From the NCBI GenBank assembly GCA_017643365.1, contig JAEPNO010000012.1, positions 62,001 through 126,000 on the forward strand: DNA of 64,000 nucleotides, read 5' to 3'. The position numbers and the translations under genes are program-made. This document shows, piece after piece, positions 53,710-61,608 of this stretch. The notes beneath the pieces were generated by a model. That model did no database searches. It had not been told where the DNA came from and saw nothing but the letters and a program-made list of their open reading frames with translations. Each line of letters opens with the position of its first letter. Within the stretch, counting starts at the first letter, position 1. Source of the DNA: Balneolaceae bacterium (GTDB lineage: Bacteria; Bacteroidota; Rhodothermia; Balneolales; Balneolaceae).

Positions 53710-54054
53710 TTAATCTTCATTGTACGATTCAACGGCTTTTTCCACCGAATCGTAATGCTTAAACACGGTGATAAGCTTTGTAACAATTAATAAACTCTGA
53801 ATTTTATCCGTTGCGTTGGCAATTCGCAGATCTCCACCTGATTTACGCATAGTGGTTAATCCGCCAATAAGCATGCCAAGCCCAGACGAGTTCATGAACT
53901 TAACTTTTCCCAGATCTACCACTATGTTGGTTTTACCTGCGTCAATTAGCTCATGAAGTTTTTCATTAAGGCTAACCGCATCAGGGCCACCCATTACATT
54001 ACCTTTAAATTCGATAACCACACTTCCGTAGCGTTCTGAAGTATTAAAGCTCAT
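53710..54054 (-). CDS. STAS-domain anti-anti-sigma factor-like protein
   Basis: A 114-residue single STAS domain like SpoIIAA/RsbV. The phosphorylatable Ser pair is in KVKFMNSSGLGMLIGG; the N-terminus VVIEFKGNVMGGPDAVSLNEKLHELI is typical. Such proteins are controlled by a serine kinase (RsbW type), which is not nearby. It follows secF by 21 bases in the same direction, so it is co-transcribed with the export genes, then a terminator ends the unit. Confidence 0.9.
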   Translation of the reverse strand: MSFNTSERYGSVVIEFKGNVMGGPDAVSLNEKLHELIDAGKTNIVVDLGKVKFMNSSGLGMLIGGLTTMRKSGGDLRIANATDKIQSLLIVTKLITVFKHYDSVEKAVESYNED

Positions 54055-54075
54055 AAGTTTCCTCGTTGATATTCT

Positions 54076-54987
54076 TTAAGATTTTTTGGCGCGTTTGTCT
54101 AGTTCTAGTACCAGAGGACTTGCCACGAACAGCGAACTGTAGGTACCAAGAACCACCCCGATTATAAGGGCAAAAGACAAGCCTTTCAACACCTCACCTC
54201 CGAAAATAAACAGCACCAACACTACAAACAAGGTGGTAACTGAAGTAATTACGGTTCGGCTTAGGGTATCGTTCAAACTTTTGTTCACCATTTCGAAGAA
54301 ATCCATGCCTTTATGCACGATACTATTCTCACGAATACGGTCAAATACTACCACGGTATCGTTCAAAGAATAACCCACAATGGTTAAAAATGCCGCAATA
54401 ATATTTTGATCGATGAGTAAACTGAAATTCACCACATCGTTTAGAATAGTGAAAATTCCCAAAGTAATGGTTACATCATGCACAAGCGCAGCAACTGCAC
54501 CGGCTGAGAATGTCCAATTTCGGAATCGGATCAATATGTACAAGAAAATTATAATGATAGCAAAAATTACAGCCTTAAAAGCTCCTGATTTCAAATCATC
54601 GCCAAAACGAGGACTGATATAGCTGCCAGACTCCGATTCGTAGGTGATAGCACCTAATTGAGAATCGAAGGTTGCATGAATAATTTCTTGTACTTCTTCT
54701 TTCGAAGCAGTGTTATCTGTTCTGATGAGAACTTCAACATCGGTGCCGAATTGCTTTACCTCTGGTGCGGTACCTAGAGGCTCAGTTAACATCTGGCGCA
54801 CTTCTGTTGTGCTTACCGGCTCAGAAAATTTGTATACAAATTCACTTCCACCTTTAAAGTCGATACCATATTGCAGCCCCTGAGTAAGTATTACTACCAG
54901 CGACAGTACAAACATGATACTTGAGAATATATAAGCGCCTTTACGCTTGCCGACAAAGTCGATATTTGGTGTTTCAAACCATCTCAT
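54076..54987 (-). CDS. secF: Protein translocase subunit SecF
   Basis: A 303-residue inner-membrane protein with six helices. It has the first-helix region, a periplasmic domain starting GIDFKGGSEFVYKFSEPVST, and the conserved C-terminal block: IRFRNWTFSAGAVAALVHDVTITLG, TIVGYSLNDTVVVFDRIREN and the DTLSRTVITSVTTLFV region. With SecD it uses the proton gradient to pull proteins out on the periplasmic side. It follows secD by 42 bases. Confidence 0.95.
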   Translation of the reverse strand: MRWFETPNIDFVGKRKGAYIFSSIMFVLSLVVILTQGLQYGIDFKGGSEFVYKFSEPVSTTEVRQMLTEPLGTAPEVKQFGTDVEVLIRTDNTASKEEVQEIIHATFDSQLGAITYESESGSYISPRFGDDLKSGAFKAVIFAIIIIFLYILIRFRNWTFSAGAVAALVHDVTITLGIFTILNDVVNFSLLIDQNIIAAFLTIVGYSLNDTVVVFDRIRENSIVHKGMDFFEMVNKSLNDTLSRTVITSVTTLFVVLVLFIFGGEVLKGLSFALIIGVVLGTYSSLFVASPLVLELDKRAKKS

Positions 54988-55029
54988 AATTAATTCCTTT
55001 TATGTCTATTTAAATTTCTTGAATTGAGA

Positions 55030-56844
55030 TTATCCGAAGCTCATTGAGTCGGCATTTTTCTGGCTAAAGTAATCCACGATTACACGCGTAATAACCAGTG
55101 CGCTAAATAATGAGCAGGCAATACCAGCTAATAGTGTAACCGCAAAACCTTTGATCGGTCCTGATCCGAAGCTCATCAAAATAATAGCTACGAAACCGGT
55201 AGTAACGTTGGCATCGATAATGGCACTAAGCGCGTTTGAAAAACCAGCAGAAATAGCCGCTTTGATCGTTTTACCGCCACGTTGCTCTTCTCGAATACGA
55301 TCAAAGATCAGTACGTTAGCATCTACCGCCATACCGATGGTAAGTACGATACCCGCCATGCCAGGCAGAGTTAGCGTAGCACCAAAACTGGCTAGTACAC
55401 CAAGAATAAATACGATGTTGGTGATCAGCGCGACATCGGCAATAGCACCACCTTTTCGGTAATACACAATCATGAAGATGGCAACAATCAATAAACCAAT
55501 TAGGATGGAATTCAAGCCGGCACTAACTGATGCTTCACCAAGGGTAGCTCCAACGGTTCGGCTACCAATAATTTCAAGCGGTGCAGGAAGCGCACCTGAA
55601 AGCAGGATGTTCACCAAATCCTCGGCTTCTTCAATGCTGTCTAAACCGGTAATAGTTGAGTTACCACCCGAAATTTTCGTTTGTACATTCGGATAAGAAA
55701 CTACGTAGCCATCCAAAACAATTGCGATTGGCTTACCGATATTTGCGCCTGTAATTCGGCTCCAGGTTCGTGCGCCATCGCTGTTCATGCCCATAGCCAC
55801 TTCTGCAGCGTTGGTAGTAGGATCGAACTGTATAGATGCTTCTTCAATTACATCTCCGGTAAGTTCAATATCAGTGTTCACACCAAATAAAGTGAATTGC
55901 TCGGTACCGTCGGCAAATTCGATGGTTCGTGAACCCCAAAGTAATTCGGTGCTACGCGGCATCATGCGTTTTACAGCATCTGCATTCAGCAATTCCATTA
56001 CACGTGCGGTGTCTTCGCTTGAAGCATAACCAAACACGTATGGGCTCTGACCTTGTACAAATCCGATTACATCGATAAGCGGATTGGTTGATGCATCTAA
56101 CTGAAGAGAATCGGTAGTGTCAGGTTCTACATTGTAGAATTCTACAGCTTGATTTCTGAAAGTACTGAAATCCTGTGCGTCAGGACCGGTTCTAAACTCC
56201 AGACGAGCAGTACCTTTTAGAAGATTGCGAACACGATCTTCATCATCTACACCCGGAAGCTCAACGATGATTCGGCTGCTCCCTTGTTTTACGATAGAAG
56301 GCTCGGTTACACCAAAACGGTCAACACGAGTACGAATAATTTCGATGGCTCGGTCGAGAGCTGCATCGCGCTGAGTTTTAAGGTACGCTACGATTTCTTC
56401 GTTGGTTGATCGGCGAGTGATTTCGTCGGCATCGCTGCGGTAGTATCTACTTAGGCGAGCGTTTGCATCTCGAGATTCGAAAGCGGTTAGCATTTCGTCG
56501 ATGAAATCAGAATCGTTTTCTAATGATGCAGTTCTGGCTTCACTTACCACTTCGCTCAAAAGTTCGTCGCGGTTTTCACCGGCTAATTCAAGGATAAGTT
56601 GAGGAGTACCAACTTCAAGAGTTACGTGCATACCGCCTTGAAGGTCAAGCCCCAAAGACAGAATGTTATCGCGTAAATCAGATAGTTTTTCAGCGTTTTC
56701 TGTACGATACGCAGCCTCTTCGTCGGCTGTCATTTCGCTCATTTGTTTTTCTTCTAGGTTCCAGATAACCGTGGCAGATAGCTCGTATAAGAAGTATCCG
56801 AGAAAGGCCACAATCAGGAATATTTTAAATCCGTTGCCTTGCAT
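55030..56844 (-). CDS. secD: Protein translocase subunit SecD
   Basis: A 604-residue partner of SecF. It starts with one membrane helix, then LGLDLQGGMHVTLEV, a large periplasmic domain (about 60-430) with IIRTRVDRFGVTEPSIVKQG and RIIVELPGV, and a five-helix C-terminal block with TLPGMAGIVLTIGMAVDANVLIFDRIREE. The periplasmic domain is longer than in E. coli, as in other FCB bacteria. It is the first gene of the secD-secF-STAS unit; the start lies beside an AT-rich repeat. Confidence 0.95.
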   Translation of the reverse strand: MQGNGFKIFLIVAFLGYFLYELSATVIWNLEEKQMSEMTADEEAAYRTENAEKLSDLRDNILSLGLDLQGGMHVTLEVGTPQLILELAGENRDELLSEVVSEARTASLENDSDFIDEMLTAFESRDANARLSRYYRSDADEITRRSTNEEIVAYLKTQRDAALDRAIEIIRTRVDRFGVTEPSIVKQGSSRIIVELPGVDDEDRVRNLLKGTARLEFRTGPDAQDFSTFRNQAVEFYNVEPDTTDSLQLDASTNPLIDVIGFVQGQSPYVFGYASSEDTARVMELLNADAVKRMMPRSTELLWGSRTIEFADGTEQFTLFGVNTDIELTGDVIEEASIQFDPTTNAAEVAMGMNSDGARTWSRITGANIGKPIAIVLDGYVVSYPNVQTKISGGNSTITGLDSIEEAEDLVNILLSGALPAPLEIIGSRTVGATLGEASVSAGLNSILIGLLIVAIFMIVYYRKGGAIADVALITNIVFILGVLASFGATLTLPGMAGIVLTIGMAVDANVLIFDRIREEQRGGKTIKAAISAGFSNALSAIIDANVTTGFVAIILMSFGSGPIKGFAVTLLAGIACSLFSALVITRVIVDYFSQKNADSMSFG

Positions 56845-56849
56845 ATGTG

Positions 56850-56960
56850 TTGAATTAAGAATTAAGAATTATTCAATTAAGAATGGGTTTGAGAAAGTGT
56901 TCTCAAATTCGTTTTAGTAGTTACTTTTGAGACTTCATTGATCATTAATCATTGAAGCAT
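56850..56960. repeat. AT-rich palindromic intergenic repeat upstream of secD
   Basis: TGAATTAAGAATTAAGAATT on the left and CATTGATCATTAATCATTG on the right are the same words as at 21.5 and 36.6 kb. In the middle TTTGAGAA-AGTG-TTCTCAAA (56888-56907) is an eight-base stem. The gap holds no other feature. Confidence 0.72.
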
Positions 56961-56969
56961 GGATAATTA

Positions 56970-57530
56970 CTACGGGGCACCAATAGCTGTGCCGCTCGCC
57001 ATAGGGCGAAGTTTGAAGGGAGAGTTAAGATCGTGTGCTTCCCGCGTATTTTTAACGGGGAAATGTTCAGCGGTAGGTATCCGGGATGATAGACCTTTAA
57101 TCGAAGCAAATTTACCATCATTAGGTAAAATGGTATTCGATTTCGCTGCTTCCACGAAAATGGCTTTACCCATGCCCGCTTCCGAGTTCTGGAAATGATT
57201 CCATTGCTCGAGTAAGAGGTGATACAAGTCATCAGAACCGTCATTTTCATCCGATTCCGACTCAAGTGGAAATGAAAACTCATCGGCGTGATTGCTAACC
57301 AGTTCCGAGGCTTTGCGGATAACATCATCCAGCTCAGATTGGTCTTTCGATAAATTTTCGAGTGCTTGATGGGCTTCGCTGTCGCTGTTTTTAAGATGCG
57401 ATCCTAACCAAGAGGTAAATGCCTCGTGATGTGCCTGTTGTTCGGAATCCCCAACTAAGTGCAGGGCAATTCCAATCATCAGCACAAAAAAGCTGTAGGA
57501 GCGCAGGATATGTGAGCGAAAGATTTTCAT
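56970..57530 (-). CDS. Hypothetical exported or membrane-anchored protein
   Basis: A 186-residue protein with an N-terminal hydrophobic segment (YSFFVLMIGIALHLVG, about 11-27) that may be a signal or anchor. The mature part is acidic and helical up to about 115 (SEQQAHHEAFTSWLGSHLKN...ESESDENDGSDD) and then more neutral. No domain recognised. It precedes secD in the same direction, separated by the repeat at 56.9 kb, so it may or may not share the transcript. Confidence 0.6.
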   Translation of the reverse strand: MKIFRSHILRSYSFFVLMIGIALHLVGDSEQQAHHEAFTSWLGSHLKNSDSEAHQALENLSKDQSELDDVIRKASELVSNHADEFSFPLESESDENDGSDDLYHLLLEQWNHFQNSEAGMGKAIFVEAAKSNTILPNDGKFASIKGLSSRIPTAEHFPVKNTREAHDLNSPFKLRPMASGTAIGAP

Positions 57531-57616
57531 GGAAGCCTTAAAGATAGTTAAGGTAACTACCCATTTGCAACGTAGTTCTTATATCACTTTCGCTGTTTCC
57601 AATCGATAAAAATCAT

Positions 57617-57716
57617 GCTTCATAACTTTAAAGTTATGCCGGCTGGCAACTCTTATCCTTAATGCAAGACAAAGTCTTGCGGTACTGCCAGTTTTAAGTC
57701 ACAGACTTAAAACATC
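57617..57716. repeat. Three consecutive palindromes in a compact cluster
   Basis: CATAACTTTAAAGTTATG (57621-57638) is a perfect palindrome; GCAAGAC-AAA-GTCTTGC (57664-57680) has a seven-base stem; GTTTTAAGTC-ACA-GACTTAAAAC (57691-57713) a ten-base stem. CTGGCA (57643-57648) and TGCCAG (57686-57691) pair around the middle one. The cluster reaches into the 3' end of the first truncated gene to its right. Confidence 0.8.
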
Positions 57717-57954
57717 TTGGGGGGGGAAGATTTAAGCCGTCGTACCGAACCAAGCCGTTAATATTTGCGATCCAGATAAAGCCTTCAGAATCTTCATGAG
57801 TATAAAAGACCGACTGCCCGGGCATACCATCTTCGGTATCAAGTGTGCGTACTAAATAATTATCGAAATAGGATTCGTAATTTACGATCGACTGCCCGAA
57901 AAGAGGCATATATACCAATCCCAATACAAAAAGGAAGCTTAATTTTTTTACCAT
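57694..57954 (-). pseudogene. Truncated two-component regulator-propeller protein, copy 1
   Basis: An 86-residue frame with a signal peptide (MVKKLSFLFVLGLVYMPLFG) followed by the usual opening of large regulator-propeller sensors: YFDNYLVRTLDTEDGMPGQSVFYTHEDSEGFIWIANINGLVRYDG, one Reg_prop blade. The frame then stops after a short unrelated tail that comes from the palindrome cluster. Full members of the family have more than ten blades plus a kinase or regulator, so this is a 5' remnant. A related remnant lies 20 bases upstream. Confidence 0.75.
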
Positions 57955-57974
57955 ACCCCGCCAACTAGCTATAA

Positions 57975-58250
57975 TTATGCTAGATAATAAAAAAGTAGGT
58001 GTGGATAAAAAAATGATAAATTTTCCCCATCATATTTAAAGAGAAATGAATAGTTGGCTATCCAAATAAACCCAGATGTATCTTGATAAATATCATAAAT
58101 CTCATCCCTATATAAACCATCTTCACGGTCTATATTTCGAATCAAATAATTATCGAAATAGGATTCGTAATTTACGATCGACTGCTGTTGCCCGATAACA
58201 GGCAAATACATCAATCCCAAAAAAATAGAAATTATCGCTTTTTGTACCAT
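57975..58250 (-). pseudogene. Truncated two-component regulator-propeller protein, copy 2
   Basis: A 91-residue relative of copy 1: signal peptide, SIVNYESYFDNYLIRNIDREDGLYRDEIYDIYQDTSGFIWIANYSF and KYDG, then an unrelated short tail and stop. About 40 bases (58144-58186) match copy 1 (57853-57895) almost perfectly although the rest has diverged, which suggests gene conversion or a recent duplication. Only the first propeller blade remains. Both copies might still make small exported proteins, but loss of function is more likely. Confidence 0.75.
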
Positions 58251-58314
58251 TCCCCTTTACTACCTAAAACTTGGCGCTAATAATAGTAAAGAGGGAAACG
58301 AAATAAAAAATAAA

Positions 58315-58404
58315 CTAGACGTTAGCCGAACTGGTTTTTAAACGCTCAAATTCTTGCTTTAGGAATATTCCGGTATAGGAGTCTTCTTTTTTTGCCACTT
58401 GTTT
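58315..58404 (-). pseudogene. Remnant of a second uvrA 3' end
   Basis: Read leftward, this frame gives KQVAKKEDSYTGIFLKQEF and ERLKTSSANV then a stop. The present uvrA ends KQVAKKKESHTGRFLKQEF, DRL and a different tail. Seventeen of 22 aligned residues from KQVA to RL agree, and strand and distance to stop are the same. Upstream of Lys (58404) the similarity ends. The gap 58251-58503 holds this remnant and nothing else recognised. Confidence 0.8.
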
Positions 58405-58503
58405 AATACAATGGCTATAAATTCTGGTAAAGTTAGTAATTCAATTTTGTTTTTTAATGATTTGATTTTAATTAATATTTATTGATCTAAACTATTAACA
58501 TGT

Positions 58504-58893
58504 ATGTATATGAACATAAAAATCTTACTATTTACTTTAATATGTGTAGGTTATCTACTAACTGGAATAAGTAGAGGTTCACAAGAAATTTTAGGTGAAA
58601 CAGTTGAAGTAAATACAAATATATCTGGTGTTGTTTCAATATCCGATGTTGATGTGCCGGAAGTATGGGTTGCCGTAGCAAGAACAGCTGTTGCTGTTGG
58701 CAGAGTAACTGTAGCGGCAACGCGTCAAGCAGTAGCTGTTGCTCGGGTTTATACACCTGAAGCAGGAAATTTGGCAAGGGCTGCAAGGATTAGTATAGCT
58801 ATAGTGTATAATTTTAATAAGCACATAAAGGCGAACTTTCCAGAAAAAGAATTTCAAGAGGAGTTTAGAATGTGGGAATTAGATAACGCATAA
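58504..58893 (+). CDS. Exported peptide precursor with Arg-heptad hydrophobic repeats (SdpC-like candidate)
   Basis: A 129-residue precursor. A signal peptide (about 1-25; MNIKILLFTLICVGYLLTG from a second ATG at 58510) is followed by an acidic spacer and a strongly hydrophobic segment made of four seven-residue units (54-60, 61-67, 68-74, 75-81; first VWVAVAR, last QAVAVAR), each ending in Arg (60, 67, 74, 81). On a helix the four Arg line up on one face. A hydrophilic tail closes the protein. The composition (Val/Ala-rich) and the neighbours, SdpA-like and SdpB/HTTM-like genes, resemble SdpC, the precursor of the B. subtilis SDP toxin; toxicity is inference. Confidence 0.65.
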   Translation: MYMNIKILLFTLICVGYLLTGISRGSQEILGETVEVNTNISGVVSISDVDVPEVWVAVARTAVAVGRVTVAATRQAVAVARVYTPEAGNLARAARISIAIVYNFNKHIKANFPEKEFQEEFRMWELDNA

Positions 58894-59576
58894 GTTTTAG
58901 ATTATTTATTATTAATAGAATCAGTAAAATATGGCTAATTTTTATCTATCTAGTTTTCATTTTATATTGGTGCATTACACTTTTATTTGTTAGCCCAGAT
59001 AACTTTGTAAAAATTACCTTAATGAAAGGCGAAGATTTTTTTGATGATTTATTTTATCAAAATTGGGCTTTTTTTGCTCCTCCACCAACTGCGGATAATA
59101 AGTTATACTACAGATTTGAGTTACTATCAGATACGAGTATAGTTCATACGTTTGAAGCTTTAGGGCCTATCATTGAAATGAAAAGAGAGGCAGCACCTTT
59201 TAATGCTAATCAGGAAATACTTGAATATGTACTTTCCGGTACAGTCCATAATATTACAGATGGCCTGTATTCGGTAAATCGATCGATCGATTTTGGAAGT
59301 CAATTTACTTCTGATTCATCAAATAGTGATGAAGATTTAGTAGCTAAAAAGTTCAACCTTGGTAAAGAGTATGTCCAAGAGTCTAACAACTTTATAACAC
59401 TTAAAAATTACGCATTACTTGTTGCTAACCGGCAGGGCTTAAAAATATCGGAATACGCTGTCAACATTTACATAACAGAAGTAAGTATTCCTAGATTTTC
59501 AAATAGAGATGAATTAGATTTTTATTCATCAAGAGAAGAAAAAATAATTTTCTACAGTGATAAATTTACTTACTGA
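58890..59576 (+). CDS. SdpA-like membrane protein, possibly started from ATA
   Basis: The first ATG (59022) gives 184 residues, but the frame is open back to 58887 and encodes a good membrane helix with basic residues before it (RISKIWLIFIYLVFILYWC). No ATG, GTG or TTG is available there; an ATA at 58890 overlaps the TAA of the upstream gene exactly as ATGA junctions do, and would give 228 residues. After the helix comes DLFYQNWAFFAPPP, the position and form of the W-x-FF-x-P motif of SdpA/HTTM-partner proteins, then a beta-rich domain. It overlaps the HTTM gene by 20 bases. SdpA helps mature the SdpC toxin in B. subtilis. Confidence 0.6.
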   Translation: MSFRLFIINRISKIWLIFIYLVFILYWCITLLFVSPDNFVKITLMKGEDFFDDLFYQNWAFFAPPPTADNKLYYRFELLSDTSIVHTFEALGPIIEMKREAAPFNANQEILEYVLSGTVHNITDGLYSVNRSIDFGSQFTSDSSNSDEDLVAKKFNLGKEYVQESNNFITLKNYALLVANRQGLKISEYAVNIYITEVSIPRFSNRDELDFYSSREEKIIFYSDKFTY

Positions 59577-60471
59577 TAGGATCAAAGATTTTAAGGAAAA
59601 TCTTTTAGCTGAGAATAAGTGCAAATTCTATGCTCCTTTTTTTAGAGTATTTATTTGTCTCTATTTAATAAAAGATTTTCTTGTTCATTGGAAATATGTG
59701 GACCTTCTATATAAGGGAACTTCATTTCTTTATCCTGAGCGATCTCCATTTTTGGAGTTTTTCTTTATCGATACAAATTTTATAAGAGAGAATTTTGATA
59801 TTTTCTATTTTTTTTACTTCATAGTTATACTTTTATTTTTATTTGGAATAGGAAAGAGATTTACAGCTATAACTCTATTCATTTTCGTTCAGATAATTCA
59901 AAACCTAAGCTGGCTGACCTTGAATGGGGGAGATAATATTCTCAAATTCTTGATATTATATTATGCTCTAATTGATTCTTTTGGGTCTTTTTCAATAGGA
60001 AAGTCGAAAAAGATCCAAAAGCCTGAATTGAATAATGCTATATCGAATCTCGGGTACTACTCAATTATTATTCACATAGGTATCATATACTTCTCATCAG
60101 CATTTCATAAAATAAATGCTGATTTATGGTTTAATGGAGTAGCAACTTATTATGTGCTTGGAGGTGATCGATTTATGGGGACTCAATGGAACATTCCATT
60201 AATCAAAAATGGATATTTTGTCACCTTCTCAACTTATGGAACTATTATATTAGAGCTACTATTTCCATTTTTAGTTTGGTATAAATCATTAAAGTATCTT
60301 TTGCTCGTTTGTATGCTATTTTTGCACATTGGAATAGCAGTATTTATGATGTTATATGATTTTCAAATTATCTTTGTTTTGATTCTTGGTTTTTTTCTTA
60401 CAAATAATGAATGGGAAGCTTTAATAAGTTTTTTTAGACAAAAACGAAATTTCTTAATAGCTAGAATCTAG
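59557..60471 (+). CDS. HTTM/SdpB-like multi-pass membrane protein
   Basis: A 304-residue protein with about eight membrane helices and the pattern of the HTTM (vitamin K-dependent carboxylase-like) family: FRVFICLYLIKDFLVHW at the start, NLSWLTLNGGDNILKFLILYYAL in the middle, and IIYFSSAFHKINADLWFNGVATYYVL, where the Lys-Trp part matches the family core. SdpB of the B. subtilis toxin system belongs to this family and has about the same length. The start is a GTG inside the end of the upstream gene. The serine hydrolase gene begins one base after its stop. Confidence 0.8.
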   Translation: MINLLTDRIKDFKENLLAENKCKFYAPFFRVFICLYLIKDFLVHWKYVDLLYKGTSFLYPERSPFLEFFFIDTNFIRENFDIFYFFYFIVILLFLFGIGKRFTAITLFIFVQIIQNLSWLTLNGGDNILKFLILYYALIDSFGSFSIGKSKKIQKPELNNAISNLGYYSIIIHIGIIYFSSAFHKINADLWFNGVATYYVLGGDRFMGTQWNIPLIKNGYFVTFSTYGTIILELLFPFLVWYKSLKYLLLVCMLFLHIGIAVFMMLYDFQIIFVLILGFFLTNNEWEALISFFRQKRNFLIARI

Positions 60472-60472
60472 T

Positions 60473-61603
60473 ATGATATACGTTGTTGGGTTTATTTCTT
60501 TTGTAGCGTTATTCATTTATTTGGTTTGGAAGGTCGAAACCAAAATTCCATCAATTCCGAAGCGAACTAATAGCTCTTCATACTACTATGATGAATTGGT
60601 AGAATGGTTCAAACTTTTAGCGGAAAAAAAGAAATTCAACGGAGTTGTATCGCTAACCAGGGGAGAAGATGTACTATTCGAGTGCTGTTTGGGATTTAGA
60701 GATGTTGAATTAAAATATCGGATAGATGAACATACAAGATTTAGGTTAGCATCGATCTCAAAGCAATTCACAGCTATTGGAGTCATGGTTTTATTTAAGA
60801 AGTATCCCTTTCAAGAAAGCTATGATACCTTACTGGTAGAGATTATTCCCGAATTTCCTTATCAAGATGTATCGATACGACATTTACTTAATCAAACCTC
60901 AGGTATTGATGTTGATTACATGTCGTTGGCAAAAGGCAATCGAAAAGAGAAAGATCGGATTTTAACAATTCAGGACGCATTAGATATTGTATGTCGCGAA
61001 GAAGTTAAGAATCCAGTTCAGCCATCTACCAGGTTTTCTTACAATAATACAAACTATATTATTCTAGCCGCACTTATTGAACGAGTTTCCGGGGTTTCAT
61101 TTGAGGAGTTCATGAAAAAAGAAGTATTTGAACCTCTAGAGTTGAAAGACACGATGGTTTGGAATCTGTCTTCAAGAGGAAAACTATCGGAACTCAATAA
61201 TGTAGCATCGGATTTTGAACAGTATTTGAATACAAAACCAAGGTTATTAGAGCCAACGTGGATCGACGGTGTGGCTGGAGACGGAGGTATTTTCTCAAGC
61301 CTTCATGATTTGAAGCAATGGATGAAGATTCTGGAATCAAACCCAATAATCACCACGGAAGAAATGAGAGAAGCTTTCCAGGAACCTATGTTAACAAATG
61401 GAGAGAGGTCTGAATATGGTTTTGGATGGGTCATAGATGGAGATTATGTCTGGCACAATGGAATGTGGCTTGGTACAAACACCTTTATTATGAAAGATCG
61501 TAATACCGATACAATGTTTGTAATGATTGACAATGCAAGTAATCTTCGGTTTGACACGATTTTATACTTGGTGAAAGAACAAGTTTTCGGAAATCATATC
61601 TAA
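60473..61603 (+). CDS. Membrane-anchored serine hydrolase, beta-lactamase/class C fold
   Basis: A 376-residue enzyme with an N-terminal membrane anchor (about 2-20) and an outside catalytic domain. The SxxK motif is in FRLASISKQFTAIG, the Tyr-x-Asn motif in FSYNNTNYIILAALIERVSG, and the C-terminal HNG (VWHNGMWLGT) replaces KTG. These are the features of the beta-lactamase-related/EstB/ADP-type peptidases. In this cluster it could process the precursor, or give self-protection; neither is shown. The gene ends five bases before the convergent uvrA stop. Confidence 0.85.
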   Translation: MIYVVGFISFVALFIYLVWKVETKIPSIPKRTNSSSYYYDELVEWFKLLAEKKKFNGVVSLTRGEDVLFECCLGFRDVELKYRIDEHTRFRLASISKQFTAIGVMVLFKKYPFQESYDTLLVEIIPEFPYQDVSIRHLLNQTSGIDVDYMSLAKGNRKEKDRILTIQDALDIVCREEVKNPVQPSTRFSYNNTNYIILAALIERVSGVSFEEFMKKEVFEPLELKDTMVWNLSSRGKLSELNNVASDFEQYLNTKPRLLEPTWIDGVAGDGGIFSSLHDLKQWMKILESNPIITTEEMREAFQEPMLTNGERSEYGFGWVIDGDYVWHNGMWLGTNTFIMKDRNTDTMFVMIDNASNLRFDTILYLVKEQVFGNHI

Positions 61604-61608
61604 TTCCT

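Noticed and set aside
60473-61603. Serine hydrolase as a beta-lactamase resistance gene
   Set aside because: It has SxxK and YxN but HNG in place of KTG, and its anchor and context fit a peptidase or esterase-type relative better.
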